Shown piece after piece: positions 9,495 through 19,783 of a stretch of DNA of 64,000 nucleotides. Position numbers and translations under genes: made by a program. Source of the stretch: Opitutaceae bacterium (lineage in GTDB: Bacteria; Verrucomicrobiota; Verrucomicrobiia; Opitutales; Opitutaceae); NCBI GenBank assembly GCA_028284235.1, contig JANQSC010000008.1:62001-126000 (forward strand). Reading direction: 5' to 3'. The notes beneath the pieces are model-generated. The model was not told where the DNA came from and did not search any database. It was given only the letters and a program-made list of their open reading frames with translations. The first letter of the stretch is position 1; the number at the start of each line of letters is the position of its first letter.

Positions 9495-9647
9495 ATTTGT
9501 AGGCGTTGTTTTGGGAAAAGGTGATAGAGCGCGCTTTTGGGCCGATTTAAAGCAATTTCGCTCGATCCCGCTGGGTGATTGGGCTAGCGGGGGGGCGGAG
9601 TGAGTCCGCCGCGTGGCTGCGAAGATCGTTCGCCTCGCTTAAAGTCG

Positions 9648-10748
9648 TCAAACCCGCGAGGTGCGGTTGGCTTTGACTCGAGCCAGGCCTTCTTCGTAAA
9701 TCTCTGGTTTAAAGACACTTCGGACAAGATTGGAACGGGCAGAATCGTCGATAATCCGACGTTCCCGGTCGAGGCTCCGCATGATCCAGTCGAGGCTCGA
9801 GTTCGCTTGCGAGTGGGCGGACTGCGTCTGAAAGGAAAGAAAGCGCGGTCGTTCTTCGACGCGGCCCATCCCATAGTTGAAAACGGGCGACAAGCATTCC
9901 CGCACGAGCGCCTCGGGGCAATTGACGCGCTTGCGGTCGGCGGTGAGCTTGGCAACGGATTCCCGATTGGCGGGATTCTCGCAGTAGTCTGCGGCTTCGA
10001 TCAGGGCGGCGACGAGTGAAACGTGCTGATCCCGGTATTGCGTGTCGAAGGACTCCTTGACCATGAGCATTTTCTCGGGGTGGTCGGGGCGAATGTCCAC
10101 GGAGGCGGTGGGCGACCAGCCGATTTCGTTCGAAATGGCCAGCGAGGGCCAAGGCTCGCCGGCGCAAAATCCGTCGATCGTGCCGGCGGAGAGGTTGCGA
10201 CACATCTGGCTCGGTGGAAGGGTGACGATTTGGACGTCCCGTTCCGGATCGATGCCTGCGGACTCCAGCCAATCCCTCAGCAGAAAGGTGTGGGCTGAAT
10301 ACGGATAGACTGTGGCGAGAATGTACTTCCTGAAATAGCGGCTGTTGCTGATCGCGGTTTTAAACGTGCGAGCGTCGCAAACGCCGCGCTTCCACAAGTC
10401 GCCGGAAAGCACGATTGCGTTCCCGCCTCTGCTGATGACCATTCCGGAAACGCAGTGAGTGGGCGTGGACTGCAGCCCGAGGGTGGTGGCGAAGGGCATG
10501 GGGCAGGGAGCTTGGGCGGCGTCTAGTTCCTCGTTGAGAAGCTTGTCGCGAACGGTGGCCCAGCCCACTTCGCGGCTCAGTCGCACGTCGAGTCCGTAGT
10601 TTTTAAATATCCCTTGGTCGGCGGCTACGAATAGCGGGGCCGCGTCTACCAAGCCGACGTACCCCAACCGGATTGTGTCCCGCCCTGATGGGGGCGTCTG
10701 ATGGGTGTTGGCCGCGAAAGGGAAAGACCTCTGGTCGGTTTCGCTCAC
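9648..10748 (-). CDS. nasS: NasS-like cytosolic nitrate-binding sensor
   Basis: The 366-residue protein belongs to the NrtA/CmpA/NasS solute-binding family: IRLGYVGLVDAAPLFVAADQG, ELDAAQAPCPMPFATTLG and FCAGEPWPSLA are family blocks, and it parallels NrtA at 23.3 kb. It lacks any signal peptide or lipobox, so it should stay in the cytosol. NasS proteins of this form hold the antiterminator NasT inactive until nitrate or nitrite binds. It is divergent from the nitrate reductase operon, fitting a sensor. No NasT (ANTAR protein) gene is in the window, so its partner is unknown. A ribosome-binding sequence is not obvious. Confidence 0.75.
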   Translation of the reverse strand: MSETDQRSFPFAANTHQTPPSGRDTIRLGYVGLVDAAPLFVAADQGIFKNYGLDVRLSREVGWATVRDKLLNEELDAAQAPCPMPFATTLGLQSTPTHCVSGMVISRGGNAIVLSGDLWKRGVCDARTFKTAISNSRYFRKYILATVYPYSAHTFLLRDWLESAGIDPERDVQIVTLPPSQMCRNLSAGTIDGFCAGEPWPSLAISNEIGWSPTASVDIRPDHPEKMLMVKESFDTQYRDQHVSLVAALIEAADYCENPANRESVAKLTADRKRVNCPEALVRECLSPVFNYGMGRVEERPRFLSFQTQSAHSQANSSLDWIMRSLDRERRIIDDSARSNLVRSVFKPEIYEEGLARVKANRTSRV

Positions 10749-10882
10749 TCGGCACAGCTTAGCGAACGCCGCGCCAATCGGCTCGGAATAGATGAATTCG
10801 TCAATTTTGGATTCGAATTCGCGGGATCGGTCCTGGTTCCCGCTCCACCGCGCTCAAAATTGTTCTCCTGCGGGAAGCGTTT

Positions 10883-10899
10883 CATGAAGCGGATTCATG
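10883..10899. promoter_or_regulatory. LysR-type dyad upstream of the nitrate reductase operon
   Basis: CATGAA-GCGGA-TTCATG is a perfect dyad of the T-N11-A type bound by LysR regulators. The surrounding 21 bases (10882-10902) match 18 of 21 with the site at 24775-24795 upstream of nrtA. A second overlapping dyad, TTCATGGA-A-TCCATGAA without the repeated centre, spans 10894-10910. It lies about 90 bases before the operon start. Confidence 0.7.
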
Positions 10900-10947
10900 G
10901 AATCCATGAAGAAGTTGAGTTTCCCTAATTTGAGCATTCGAGGGGTT

Positions 10948-10963
10948 TGGCGCAGCGGAAGCT
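10948..10963 (+). promoter_or_regulatory. possible -24/-12 promoter of the nitrate reductase operon
   Basis: TGGCGCAGCGGAAGCT has GG and GC at the sigma-54 spacing of ten bases and is identical at 13 of 16 positions to TGGCGCGGCCGAGGCT upstream of nrtA. The -12 part is weak, and the leader would be only about ten bases. A LysR-activated sigma-70 promoter is an equal alternative. Confidence 0.3.
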
Positions 10964-10982
10964 ACATTGGCAGCTCTCCTGC

Positions 10983-12548
10983 ATGAAAGACATCTACGAA
11001 TCCTCCGACAAAACCCTCATCGATCAGCTGCTGGAAGAGCAAAAGGCGATAGAGACTCCCGTGGGTCGCTTGGCGGACGACGCGAATCGGAGGTCGGAAT
11101 TTGGAGGAGGCCGAATTTACCAGTCGTTGATTCCGACGACGGTGCCGGCCGCGGGCAGCCAGTACGGGTTCGAGATCGACTTGGACCGGTGCTCCGGCTG
11201 CAAGGGGTGCGTAACCGCGTGTCACAGTCTCAATGGTCTCGATGAAAGCGAAACTTGGCGGGACGTGGGAGCGCTGGTCGAGACGGAAGGAGCGTCTTCG
11301 TTCCAACAGACAATCACGACCGCCTGCCACCACTGTGTAGACCCGGCGTGTTTAAATGGCTGCCCGGTCAATGCGTATGAAAAAGACGCGCTCACCGGCA
11401 TCGTCCTCCATTTAGACGATCAATGTATCGGTTGCCAGTACTGCGTTCTCAAATGCCCGTATGATGTTCCCAAATACAATGCGGATCGTGGAATCGTGAG
11501 AAAGTGCGACATGTGCTATTCTCGACTTTCGAACGGTGAAGCGCCTGCCTGCGTGGATGCCTGTCCCCACGAGGCGATCAAGATTGTCGTCGTCGACCAA
11601 AGCGAGCTTCGGGCGGCGACTGGAATAGATACTCGTCTTGTTCCGTCATCACCAAAATCAGAATACACTTTACCTGCGACAACTTACACATCTAAGCGGC
11701 CACTGAACAAGGGCCTCGAGGCGGCGGACGCGGGCTCGACACGTGTTCAGCCTGCTCACTGGCCACTGGTGTTTATGCTTGCGCTCACTCAGCTGGGATG
11801 CGGTGGATACGCAGTTCTCTGGGCTCTTGGCGATTCCCCGAGCGGGCTCCGTTTGGCTGTGGTAAGCGGAGTGTCGTGGCTCCTTTTGCACTCCGGCTTG
11901 ATTGCAAGCGTTGCCCATTTGGGCCGACCGTTGAAAGCGTGGCGCGTGTTCCTAGGGCTCGGAAAATCTTGGCTGAGTCGAGAGGCTGTGGTCTTTGGAG
12001 CGGTATCATTGTCGGCCTCGTTGGCGACGCTCGGCGCGTTTGGCTTCACGTTCCCGGGAACGAAGGGGTCGCTCGCGGCGACCGTTTTCCTGGGTCTGTT
12101 GGCGATCTTCTGCTCCGCCTACCTTTACCACGACACGCGTAGAGTATACTGGCGTCTTCCCACAACGCTGGCAAAATTCACGTGCACTACAGCGATCGGC
12201 GGAATTGCCCTGGCGCTTCTATTCGATCTCGCCACGGGGATTGCGACGATCGGTTTGCTGGTTTCGGTAGCTGTAGTCAAAATGTGGATTGAACGGGCTT
12301 CACTGCGGAGACAAGGCGTACCCCTTCCAAGCAGTCAACTTGTATTCGGACCATTGAGATCGATATGGCGAGGACGATTGGCGCTGATGGCGATTGGGAT
12401 AGCGGCCCTGTCTCTCTCCTCGTTCGTTCCAGCGGGGGTTGCTTGGGGCGTGGCGGGAGTAATGGCATTGTTCTCGGGAGAGATTCTCGAGCGAGCTCTG
12501 TTCTTCAAGGCGGTTGACGCGCCGAAAATGCCGGGAGGATTCAATTAG
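10983..12548 (+). CDS. fused DmsB/DmsC-type electron-transfer subunit for nitrate reductase
   Basis: The 521-residue protein joins an iron-sulfur subunit and a membrane anchor. Residues about 65-200 carry four cysteine clusters ([39 protein letters not shown]...CVDAC), as in DmsB/NrfC. The remainder holds about eight hydrophobic segments, as in DmsC, which takes electrons from quinol. It directly precedes the nitrate reductase with the overlap TAGTG, so it probably feeds electrons from the quinol pool. The ATG at 10983 is chosen over a TTG at 10947, which adds 12 unconvincing residues. No Tat signal is present. Confidence 0.8.
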   Translation: MKDIYESSDKTLIDQLLEEQKAIETPVGRLADDANRRSEFGGGRIYQSLIPTTVPAAGSQYGFEIDLDRCSGCKGCVTACHSLNGLDESETWRDVGALVETEGASSFQQTITTACHHCVDPACLNGCPVNAYEKDALTGIVLHLDDQCIGCQYCVLKCPYDVPKYNADRGIVRKCDMCYSRLSNGEAPACVDACPHEAIKIVVVDQSELRAATGIDTRLVPSSPKSEYTLPATTYTSKRPLNKGLEAADAGSTRVQPAHWPLVFMLALTQLGCGGYAVLWALGDSPSGLRLAVVSGVSWLLLHSGLIASVAHLGRPLKAWRVFLGLGKSWLSREAVVFGAVSLSASLATLGAFGFTFPGTKGSLAATVFLGLLAIFCSAYLYHDTRRVYWRLPTTLAKFTCTTAIGGIALALLFDLATGIATIGLLVSVAVVKMWIERASLRRQGVPLPSSQLVFGPLRSIWRGRLALMAIGIAALSLSSFVPAGVAWGVAGVMALFSGEILERALFFKAVDAPKMPGGFN

Positions 12549-14770
12549 TGAATACGACTGTATTTCCCGCTCGTCCTGCGACCAACGGAGTCTTGCGCGA
12601 TTGGACGGGACCATTGACGGAAGATCTCGTACTCAGCCCTTCCCGGCACGGCTTGGAGCGCGTCCCCGCTCGTTTGTCTGCGGACGGTGTTACTGAGTCG
12701 GTATGCGGTTTTTGCAGCACTGGTTGCTCGCTCAAAATTCACATGAAAAACGGGGAAGGCGTCAATGTGAGCGCCGATCCGGACTATCCGGTGAATCGGG
12801 GGCTCGCTTGCCCAAAAGGCTGGGAGTCGTTGTCCGTTCTCGACTCGCCGGAGCGGGCGACGGAACCCCTCCTTCGCGATTCAAATGGTTCGATGCAGCG
12901 GGTGGATTGGGACCGAGCAGCTCGTACTCTCGTCGACCGGTTCAAGTCGATACAAGCGACTTACGGGCCGGACTCCCTGGCCTGGCTCGGCACTGGGCAG
13001 ATTACGGTCGAAGAATTGGCGTACTTGGGAGCGCTGGGCCGGTTTGGAATGGGAGTCCGTCATGGCGACGGCAATACGCGCCAGTGCATGGCGACTGCGG
13101 CTGTCGCTTACAAACAGTCCTTTGGTTTCGATGCTCCGCCTTACACGTACCAAGATTTCGAGGAGTCCGACGTACTGGTGTTTGTGGGCGCCAATCCCTG
13201 CATCGCTCATCCAATCATGTGGCAGCGGGTGATGCGGAATCGAAACAATCCCGAGATTATTGTTCTGGATCCGCGCGCGACGGAGACCGCTGCGTCCGCG
13301 ACCCAGCATTGCGCATTAAATCCCAAGTCGGACCTCTGTCTCTTCTACGGCATCGCTCGAGCGATTATCGAGCGTGGGGCAATCGATGACGATTTCATTG
13401 CCGATAGCGTTGATGGATACCGCGAGTACGCGGAATTCGTTCAGGAGTTCGATCGGGAGCGCGTTGCGAGCGAGACTGGATTGTCCATCGTTGAGTTTGA
13501 CCGGCTTGTGAATACGATTGTGCGTGGAAGGCGCGTTTCGTTTTGGTGGACGATGGGTGTCAACCAAAGCCATGAAGGGGTGCGGCTCGCTCAGTCCATC
13601 ATAAACCTCGCTTTGATCACGGGAAACATCGGGAGACCGGGAACGGGCGCGAATTCAATAACGGGCCAGTGCAACGCGATGGGTTCGCGGCTCTTTTCCA
13701 ATACGTCGTCATTGATTGGGGGATACGATTTTTCGAATCCGGACCACCGTTCGCTTGTTTCGGAACGACTCTCGGTCGACGTTTCGAAAATCCCCGCCGA
13801 GCCCGGTTGGGCTTACGATCAGATAATCGAGCAGATTGAATCGGGGGTTGTTAAAGGACTCTGGATTGTCGCCACCAATACCGCACATTCGTGGATCGGA
13901 AGCGATCGGCTCAAGCGGGCGTTCGAGAAGCTGGAATTCCTCGTGGTTCAGGATATGTACCATTCCACCGAGACCGCGACCTTGGCCGACCTAGTCTTAC
14001 CAGCTGCCGGTTGGGGCGAGAAGGAAGGCACGTTCATCAACTCGGAACGGAGGATCGGTCGGGCCCGAAAAGTGAAGCGGGCTCCGGGCGTCGCATTGGC
14101 GGATTTCAACATCTTCCGTTTGGTAGCCCGCTATTGGGGAGGATTGAGTTTTCTCGAAAAGTGGGACTCCCCGGAGGCTGTGTTTAGAATATTGGCGAAC
14201 CTTACAAAAGGAAGGCCGTGCGATATCAGTGGAATCTCGGGATACTCCGCGCTGGAACAGAACAGCGGCATCCAGTGGCCTTATACGGGTCGAGATTGTG
14301 ATCGACGAGTGCAAAGGCGACTCTTCGAGGACGGCCGGTTTTATCACGTGGATGGAAAGGCAAAGTTGTTGTATGAACGACCGAAGTCGTTGCCGGAAAC
14401 CGTTGATGAGGCGTTTCCGTTCGCGCTCCTCACGGGAAGAGGAACCTCGGCCCAGTGGCATACGCAAACCCGAACGTCTCGATCCGAAGTATTGAGAAAG
14501 TTGTATCCAAAAAATCTATATATGGAGATCAATCCGAGGGATGCGAAGGCACTAGGGATTGCGAGTGGTTCGCTGGTCGAGATACGCTCGCGCAGGGCGA
14601 CCATAACTGCCAGCGCGATGGTCACATCGGCGGTGAGGCCGGGACACGTTTTCCTGCCGATGCACTACGGATCTACTAACAAGCTGACGCTCCCTTCCTT
14701 CGACCCTCATTCGCGGCAGCCCTCCTACAAGCACTGCGCGGTATCGATACGAAAACATGATGAACACTGA
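12548..14770 (+). CDS. nasA: assimilatory nitrate reductase, molybdopterin catalytic subunit
   Basis: This 740-residue molybdopterin oxidoreductase reduces nitrate to nitrite. An N-terminal 4Fe-4S site is formed by CGFCSTGC and the later cysteine of GLACPKGW. The molybdenum-cofactor segments include [27 protein letters not shown], the [21 protein letters not shown] stretch (positions 13622-13683) and the C-terminal dinucleotide-binding domain with [15 protein letters not shown]. It lacks a Tat signal and is thus cytosolic, as assimilatory NasA/NarB enzymes are. It starts with GTG overlapping the previous stop and overlaps nirA by 14 bases. Its usual ferredoxin or NasB partner is replaced by the DmsBC-like fusion. 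Confidence 0.92.
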   Translation: MNTTVFPARPATNGVLRDWTGPLTEDLVLSPSRHGLERVPARLSADGVTESVCGFCSTGCSLKIHMKNGEGVNVSADPDYPVNRGLACPKGWESLSVLDSPERATEPLLRDSNGSMQRVDWDRAARTLVDRFKSIQATYGPDSLAWLGTGQITVEELAYLGALGRFGMGVRHGDGNTRQCMATAAVAYKQSFGFDAPPYTYQDFEESDVLVFVGANPCIAHPIMWQRVMRNRNNPEIIVLDPRATETAASATQHCALNPKSDLCLFYGIARAIIERGAIDDDFIADSVDGYREYAEFVQEFDRERVASETGLSIVEFDRLVNTIVRGRRVSFWWTMGVNQSHEGVRLAQSIINLALITGNIGRPGTGANSITGQCNAMGSRLFSNTSSLIGGYDFSNPDHRSLVSERLSVDVSKIPAEPGWAYDQIIEQIESGVVKGLWIVATNTAHSWIGSDRLKRAFEKLEFLVVQDMYHSTETATLADLVLPAAGWGEKEGTFINSERRIGRARKVKRAPGVALADFNIFRLVARYWGGLSFLEKWDSPEAVFRILANLTKGRPCDISGISGYSALEQNSGIQWPYTGRDCDRRVQRRLFEDGRFYHVDGKAKLLYERPKSLPETVDEAFPFALLTGRGTSAQWHTQTRTSRSEVLRKLYPKNLYMEINPRDAKALGIASGSLVEIRSRRATITASAMVTSAVRPGHVFLPMHYGSTNKLTLPSFDPHSRQPSYKHCAVSIRKHDEH

Positions 14771-16547
14771 TACTGAATTTTCAAACGAGCAAAAGGAATA
14801 CCTGGCCGGCTTCTTTTCCGCGGTCGGGCAGCGATGGGGGGCTCCCTTTGTGGGTCAAACGACTGATGGGCGATTCACCGCGACGCCTGAGGCTGGCGTT
14901 GCCAATATCGCTTCTGAAGAGACTGTATTCGGTACGGCGGTCGACGAGTTGTGCAAGGAAGAACGGATCAAGCGTGAGCGTAATGGATTGGACTGCTACG
15001 ACCGGATTAAGAGCGCTGCTGCGGAAGGCGCGATGATCGAGGGAGCGGACGTGTTTCGGTTCAAGTACTATGGGTTGTTCAACGTAAGCCCGGCTCAGGA
15101 TGGCTACATGCTTCGTTGCCGTATTCCGGGCGGAGTCTTGAGATCCGATCAACTCGAGGGTCTGGCGGAAATCGCCGAAGATTGGGCGGGGGGCTACGCG
15201 GACATTACGACGCGGGCGAATTTGCAGTTCCGCGAGATTGCTCCAGAGAACTCGTTGAAGTCGATTGAGAAGCTTGTCGACTTGGGTCTCACTTCGCGGG
15301 GAGCGGGCGCGGACAATCTGCGGAATATCACCTGTTCTCCCACCGCAGGGTTCGATCGTAACGAAATCATCAATACGCTTCCACTCGCGAAGGCCATGCA
15401 TCACTGTATTTTGAACGCGAGGGACTTGTACGGATTACCGCGCAAGTTCAATATCTCGTTCGATGGCGGTGGAGAGGTCAGCGTGTGCGCGGATACGAAC
15501 GACATTGCGTTTTACGCGGTCTCGGTGGGGCCGGGAAAGTCGATCGAACCGGGGGTTTATTTTCGCGTTCAACTAGCCGGGATCACCGGGCACCGGCAGT
15601 TCGCCTCGGATGCGGGAATCCTGATCAGACCCGAGGAGTGCGTGGCGACCGCGGCGGCCATGGTTCGGGTCTTCATTGAAAATGGGGACCGAACCAATCG
15701 CAAGCGGGCCCGATTGAAATATTTGATTGATCGCTTGGGGATGGAGCGGTTTGTGGAGGAGTCCGAAAAGAAAGTGGATTTCGAGTTCGGCCGAATCCCG
15801 CTTGCGGATTGCCAAGGACGCGCCCCGGTTTCGCGGCGGGCCCACATCGGGGTCCATCCGCAAGCGGAGGGGGGCGTGAGCTATGTTGGGGTCGTCGTCC
15901 CGGTGGGACGCTTGCTTCCCGAGCAAATGAGGCGATTGGCTTCTATCGCTAGGAAGTATGGGCGGGGCGATCTTCGGTTGACCGTGTGGCAGAATCTACT
16001 GATCCCCCATATTGAGAATAGTCAGTTGGACGCGGTTTGTAAGGAATTGCTGGATTCAGGGCTACACTATGAAGCGGGTTCGATAGAGGGCGGTTTGGTG
16101 GCATGCACGGGCAATGCGGGGTGCAAGTACGCCGCGGCGGACACGAAAGGTCACGCTCGCGAGCTTGCGGACTATTTGTCGGCGCGCGTTCCGCTGGACG
16201 AGCCCGTAAACGTACATCTGACCGGATGTCCTCACTCGTGCGCCCAGCACTATATTGGCGATATCGGTTTGCAAGCGGTGAAAGTGAAAGCGGGCGATGA
16301 AACTGTGGAAGGCTACAATGTGGTCATCGGTGGCGGCGTCGACGACCAGCAGGGAATCGCCAAGGATCTCCTAAAAGGCGTCGCCTTCGAGTCTATCAAG
16401 CCGCTTGTGAAGAACATTCTCGAAAAATACTTGGCGAACCGGCGCCAGGGCGAGTCGTTCGTGTCGTTCAATCGTCGATACGACACTTCCGAGTTGATCG
16501 AGCTCTATTCGCTACCGGAAAGACAATCGCATGAGTCCTTTGCATGA
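14757..16547 (+). CDS. nirA: NirA-type siroheme nitrite reductase
   Basis: The 596-residue protein belongs to the siroheme/4Fe-4S nitrite and sulfite reductases. The cofactor cysteines are in CTGNAGC and GCPHSC near residues 445-495, preceded by duplicated ferredoxin-like and siroheme-binding repeats ([22 protein letters not shown]). In this operon it should reduce nitrite to ammonium. Its N-terminus has [13 protein letters not shown], a motif also found in the next gene's product. The two genes overlap by 17 bases, and the partner diflavin reductase likely supplies electrons from NADPH. A sulfite reductase role is possible but the context favours nitrite. Confidence 0.9.
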   Translation: MMNTDTEFSNEQKEYLAGFFSAVGQRWGAPFVGQTTDGRFTATPEAGVANIASEETVFGTAVDELCKEERIKRERNGLDCYDRIKSAAAEGAMIEGADVFRFKYYGLFNVSPAQDGYMLRCRIPGGVLRSDQLEGLAEIAEDWAGGYADITTRANLQFREIAPENSLKSIEKLVDLGLTSRGAGADNLRNITCSPTAGFDRNEIINTLPLAKAMHHCILNARDLYGLPRKFNISFDGGGEVSVCADTNDIAFYAVSVGPGKSIEPGVYFRVQLAGITGHRQFASDAGILIRPEECVATAAAMVRVFIENGDRTNRKRARLKYLIDRLGMERFVEESEKKVDFEFGRIPLADCQGRAPVSRRAHIGVHPQAEGGVSYVGVVVPVGRLLPEQMRRLASIARKYGRGDLRLTVWQNLLIPHIENSQLDAVCKELLDSGLHYEAGSIEGGLVACTGNAGCKYAAADTKGHARELADYLSARVPLDEPVNVHLTGCPHSCAQHYIGDIGLQAVKVKAGDETVEGYNVVIGGGVDDQQGIAKDLLKGVAFESIKPLVKNILEKYLANRRQGESFVSFNRRYDTSELIELYSLPERQSHESFA

Positions 16548-18309
16548 ATCTCTGACAATGAACGTTCAACCACCTCCCTTCATTCCTGAAAACGCGCCCT
16601 TTACGGTAGAGCAGAGGGCCTATCTCAATGGCTTTCTTGCGGGGCTTTTCCCGTCGGGCGGACAAGCTTTGCCGAATGGGCAAAGTGAATCGAATGGTCC
16701 GGGAGCTTTGGCGCCCGTAACCATACTTTGGGGATCGCAAACCGGGAATACGGAAACGCTCGCCAAGAAAGCGGCGAAGCGGCTTAGCAAGTCGGGCTTC
16801 GAGCCAACGGTTGTCGACATGTCTGAATACGACCGTGGGAAACTCGGGGAGGAGAAGAACGTGCTGGTCATGACATCTACCTACGGGGATGGCGACCCGC
16901 CGGACAACGCTATGGACTTGCATGCCTGGCTCGGATCCGCCGAGGCGCCGAAGTTAGACGGTGTCAGGTACTCCGTGCTGGCGTTGGGCGACACGAACTA
17001 TCCGGATTTCTGCAAGTGCGGGATCGAGTTTGACGAGCGATTGGCGTCGTTGGGAGCAGTCCGATTGGCGGATCGTGTCGATTGCGACGTGGATTTCGAG
17101 GACTCGTACCTCGAGTGGATTGGATCGGTCGAGAAGGCGAGCGGCGTGCCCGAAGCGGGCGACGCGATTATGCCCGAAAAGTCAGTGAAAATTGAATACA
17201 ACAAGCGGAATCCATTCGTCGCTCGCGTTCTTGAGAACGTCAATCTCAACCAGGACGGTTCTCAGAAAGAGACGCGTCACATTGAGATTTCCCTAAAAGA
17301 CTCGGGTTTGGAGTACCAGCCCGGCGACGCCCTGGCGGTGGTTCCCGAGAATGACACCGCTCGAGTGGACGAGTTGATTGGGGCGTTGAGCTTCGATCCC
17401 GAGTCTGAAGTCGAGTTGGCTGATGGGGATAGGAGCTCGTTGCGGGACGCTTTGAGATACAGTTGCGATATCGCGAAGCTCTCGTTGAAGATCGCCAAAG
17501 GAATCGCCGAGGCGACAGGCGACGAGCGCTTGCAGGAGCTTGTTTCGGACCGGAAGCGATTCGCTGAGTACGCTGAGGGAAGGGAACTGCTCGATCTAGT
17601 CGGGGACTACGGATTGTTGTTCAAGTCCCCGGCGAACTTCGTCTCTCAGCTTTCGAAGTTGGCTCCGAGACTGTATTCAATTTCCTCAAGCCCCAAAGCC
17701 CACGCGGAGGAAGTGCATCTTACGGTAGGCGTGGTGCGGTACGAGACTCATGGTCGATCTCGAGAGGGAGTCTGTTCGAATTTCCTCGCGCGCCGAGCGT
17801 TGGAGGACTCGGTTCGTATTTTCTTTCACCATACAAAGAGCTTCAAGTTGCCTGAGAACGGCGATGCTCCGGTTGTGATGGTAGGCCCAGGCACGGGAGT
17901 GGCCCCGTTTCGGGCGTTCATCGAAGAGCGGCGGGCGACTGGAGCCAAGGGGGAGAACTGGCTGTTCTTTGGAGACCAGCGAGCCCAATCCGATTTTCTT
18001 TATCAGAACGAACTGGAGGACCATTTCAGAGCGGGCGCGTTGAGCCGCCTCGACACGGCGTTTTCTCGCGACCAAGCGGAGAAGGTGTACGTGCAGGATC
18101 GAATGATTGAGCACGGAGCGGAACTATTCGCCTGGCTCGAACGCGGGGCCTATTTTTATGTGTGCGGGGATGCGTCGCGAATGGCGAAAGACGTTGATGC
18201 GGCATTGCATGCAATCGTTGAGACGCATGGCGGGATGGATGCGGCGGGGGCCGAGGGGTACGTCAAGGAGCTAAAGGCGAGCAAACGCTATCTGCGGGAC
18301 GTTTATTAA
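16531..18309 (+). CDS. diflavin NADPH reductase (CysJ-like) for nitrite reductase
   Basis: The 592-residue protein has, in order, an N-terminal tag with [13 protein letters not shown], a flavodoxin domain ([29 protein letters not shown]), an FAD domain with RLYSISSSP, and an NADPH domain ([42 protein letters not shown]). This is the layout of the CysJ flavoprotein of sulfite reductase. Its overlap with nirA and the shared N-terminal motif suggest it is dedicated to nitrite reduction. A second possible start is the ATG at 16558, which keeps the tag. Confidence 0.88.
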   Translation: MSPLHESLTMNVQPPPFIPENAPFTVEQRAYLNGFLAGLFPSGGQALPNGQSESNGPGALAPVTILWGSQTGNTETLAKKAAKRLSKSGFEPTVVDMSEYDRGKLGEEKNVLVMTSTYGDGDPPDNAMDLHAWLGSAEAPKLDGVRYSVLALGDTNYPDFCKCGIEFDERLASLGAVRLADRVDCDVDFEDSYLEWIGSVEKASGVPEAGDAIMPEKSVKIEYNKRNPFVARVLENVNLNQDGSQKETRHIEISLKDSGLEYQPGDALAVVPENDTARVDELIGALSFDPESEVELADGDRSSLRDALRYSCDIAKLSLKIAKGIAEATGDERLQELVSDRKRFAEYAEGRELLDLVGDYGLLFKSPANFVSQLSKLAPRLYSISSSPKAHAEEVHLTVGVVRYETHGRSREGVCSNFLARRALEDSVRIFFHHTKSFKLPENGDAPVVMVGPGTGVAPFRAFIEERRATGAKGENWLFFGDQRAQSDFLYQNELEDHFRAGALSRLDTAFSRDQAEKVYVQDRMIEHGAELFAWLERGAYFYVCGDASRMAKDVDAALHAIVETHGGMDAAGAEGYVKELKASKRYLRDVY

Positions 18310-18319
18310 GGCGTTTTGA

Positions 18320-18396
18320 AACCGCGAATACACGCGAATAGACACGAATTTTCTCTACGTGCATATATTCGCGATCATTCGCGTGTATTCGCGGTT
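18320..18396. repeat. long inverted repeat, REP-like
   Basis: Arm AACCGCGAATACACGCGAAT (18320-18339) is repeated exactly, inverted, at 18377-18396, around a 37-base spacer whose flanks also pair partly (CGAAT/ATTCG). The iterated CGCGAAT words are typical of dispersed REP elements. It lies after the diflavin reductase gene and may stabilise or end the nas transcript. Confidence 0.8.
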
Positions 18397-18412
18397 CCTT
18401 GATGAACGAGTC

Positions 18413-18441
18413 AAAAAAAGGAGGGCGACTTCGCGCCCTCC
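18413..18441 (-). terminator. rho-independent terminator of the transporter-porin operon
   Basis: GGAGGGCG and CGCCCTCC form a perfect 8-bp stem with a 6-base loop (18420-18441). Read on the - strand it is followed by seven T. It stands 31 bases after the porin stop codon. Confidence 0.9.
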
Positions 18442-18472
18442 GAATTGTTGTTTGGATCTATTGAGTGTTTGA

Positions 18473-19684
18473 TCAGTAGCTGAAGTTGGCTTCGATGGAG
18501 AACATGGAGGCGTTGGTTCCGCCGTAGCCAACTGTGTTCCCGAGATCGGCTTCGTAGTAGGCGTACTTTGCCAAGAGGAGAATGCTCTCGGTTAAAGGGT
18601 ATGTGGAGACCACGTCGAACTCTTCACCGAGGTCCACTCCGTTGTTTTCGCTCTCGAACTGGTGGTAGATGAGCGTCACGGGGAGACCGTTTCCGATTGG
18701 CACTGTGTAGTTGGCCGACAAGTACGTATCGTCAAGTCCTTGGGTCAGCCCGCCTGCAAGTCCGATCGATCTGCCTGCGAACACGTCGGCGAACCCGGCG
18801 AATTTGTGCACGGTTGAAAACGGGGTTGTGAATCCGTTGGCTCCGTCCCCTTCTAGGGATTCGTATCCCAACGCGAGTTTTACTTTGGAAACGGTGGTGG
18901 ATACTTCTGCACTCAAGTAGTTCAAGTCGACGTCGAATGGATTCGCCCCGGTGTCGCTTTGATTGGCGTAGCTGAGGGCGTAGTTGACGGCCTGTTCGCC
19001 GCCGAATTTCCCAGTTGCTCGAAAGCCGAGGGTTTGCGTCGACATTCTAGCCCATCCGGGGTTGTTGAAGTCGAGCGAGTAGCCGAAAGCGGACACGTTG
19101 TGATTCGCATCGATTTTGAACGCTGCGTTGGCGACTATCCCGTCGAGATCCTGGGCCGTGGCGTTGACGCGGTTCACGCGTGACAAGTAAGCGAGGTGGA
19201 CATCGGCGCTGCCGGCGGTCACGTTCGCGGTCAGAGCGTCGAAGGTCTGGATGTTCTGCCTCCATCCGACGTGGCCGATGAACCGATGGTCGTCGAGGGT
19301 GTAGACCTGGTTGCCAAGTTTGCCAGACGCGCCTTCGCTGCTGTAGGAGAGCCAGGCTTGGTTGATTTCGGTCGTGGGAACGTCGAGCCCGGGCCGGTCG
19401 TTGGCGTTGGCGAAACTGACGTCTTCCAGCTCGAGCATCGCTTTGAATCCATCGACTTCCGCGGAGGTCAGTCCGAGTCGTGTGCGAACGCTGTATCCAT
19501 TGACGTCTTGGCCGCCAATGCTGTCCACGTATTCATAGCGGGCGCGGGCGTTTAGGCTCACTTTTCCCCCTTCCACCATTTCTTTAAGCGCGTCGGCTTG
19601 AAGCGTGTCCGCGATGCCGATGCTTGCTACTAGTCCTACTGCGAGCGCTCCATGGGAAACGCGATGTCTGATTGTGTTTTTCAT
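18473..19684 (-). CDS. outer-membrane porin of the nitrate region
   Basis: The 403-residue protein has a signal peptide (MKNTIRHRVSHGALAVGLVA, cleavage likely after LQADA) and then many alternating amphipathic strands with a C-terminal aromatic residue (IEANFSY), as in beta-barrel porins. Segments such as LNARARYEYVDS and AYLSRVNRVNAT recall alginate-export-like and other 400-residue porins. As the last gene of the nrt operon it probably lets nitrate cross the outer membrane; this role is inferred from position only. The gap to nrtD is 99 bases, with no promoter seen. Confidence 0.7.
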   Translation of the reverse strand: MKNTIRHRVSHGALAVGLVASIGIADTLQADALKEMVEGGKVSLNARARYEYVDSIGGQDVNGYSVRTRLGLTSAEVDGFKAMLELEDVSFANANDRPGLDVPTTEINQAWLSYSSEGASGKLGNQVYTLDDHRFIGHVGWRQNIQTFDALTANVTAGSADVHLAYLSRVNRVNATAQDLDGIVANAAFKIDANHNVSAFGYSLDFNNPGWARMSTQTLGFRATGKFGGEQAVNYALSYANQSDTGANPFDVDLNYLSAEVSTTVSKVKLALGYESLEGDGANGFTTPFSTVHKFAGFADVFAGRSIGLAGGLTQGLDDTYLSANYTVPIGNGLPVTLIYHQFESENNGVDLGEEFDVVSTYPLTESILLLAKYAYYEADLGNTVGYGGTNASMFSIEANFSY

Positions 19685-19783
19685 CCGATTTGATTTTGTT
19701 TCAGTCTCATTGTTGATGCGTTTGTATTCGCATAGAGGTTACGTCACGTAGTCTTATGAGTAGAATGGGATTGGGGTCCGCGG

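Noticed and set aside
10821..10905. Two hairpins as an ANTAR (NasT) target
   Set aside because: GCGGGA-N11-TCCCGC and GGATT-CATGG-AATCC do not have the paired six-base loops expected; the second is better explained by the dyads.
10968..10983. TGGCAGCTCTCCTGCA as sigma-54 promoter of the nitrate reductase operon
   Set aside because: It ends on the chosen ATG, so transcription would start inside the gene; the later start codons are worse.
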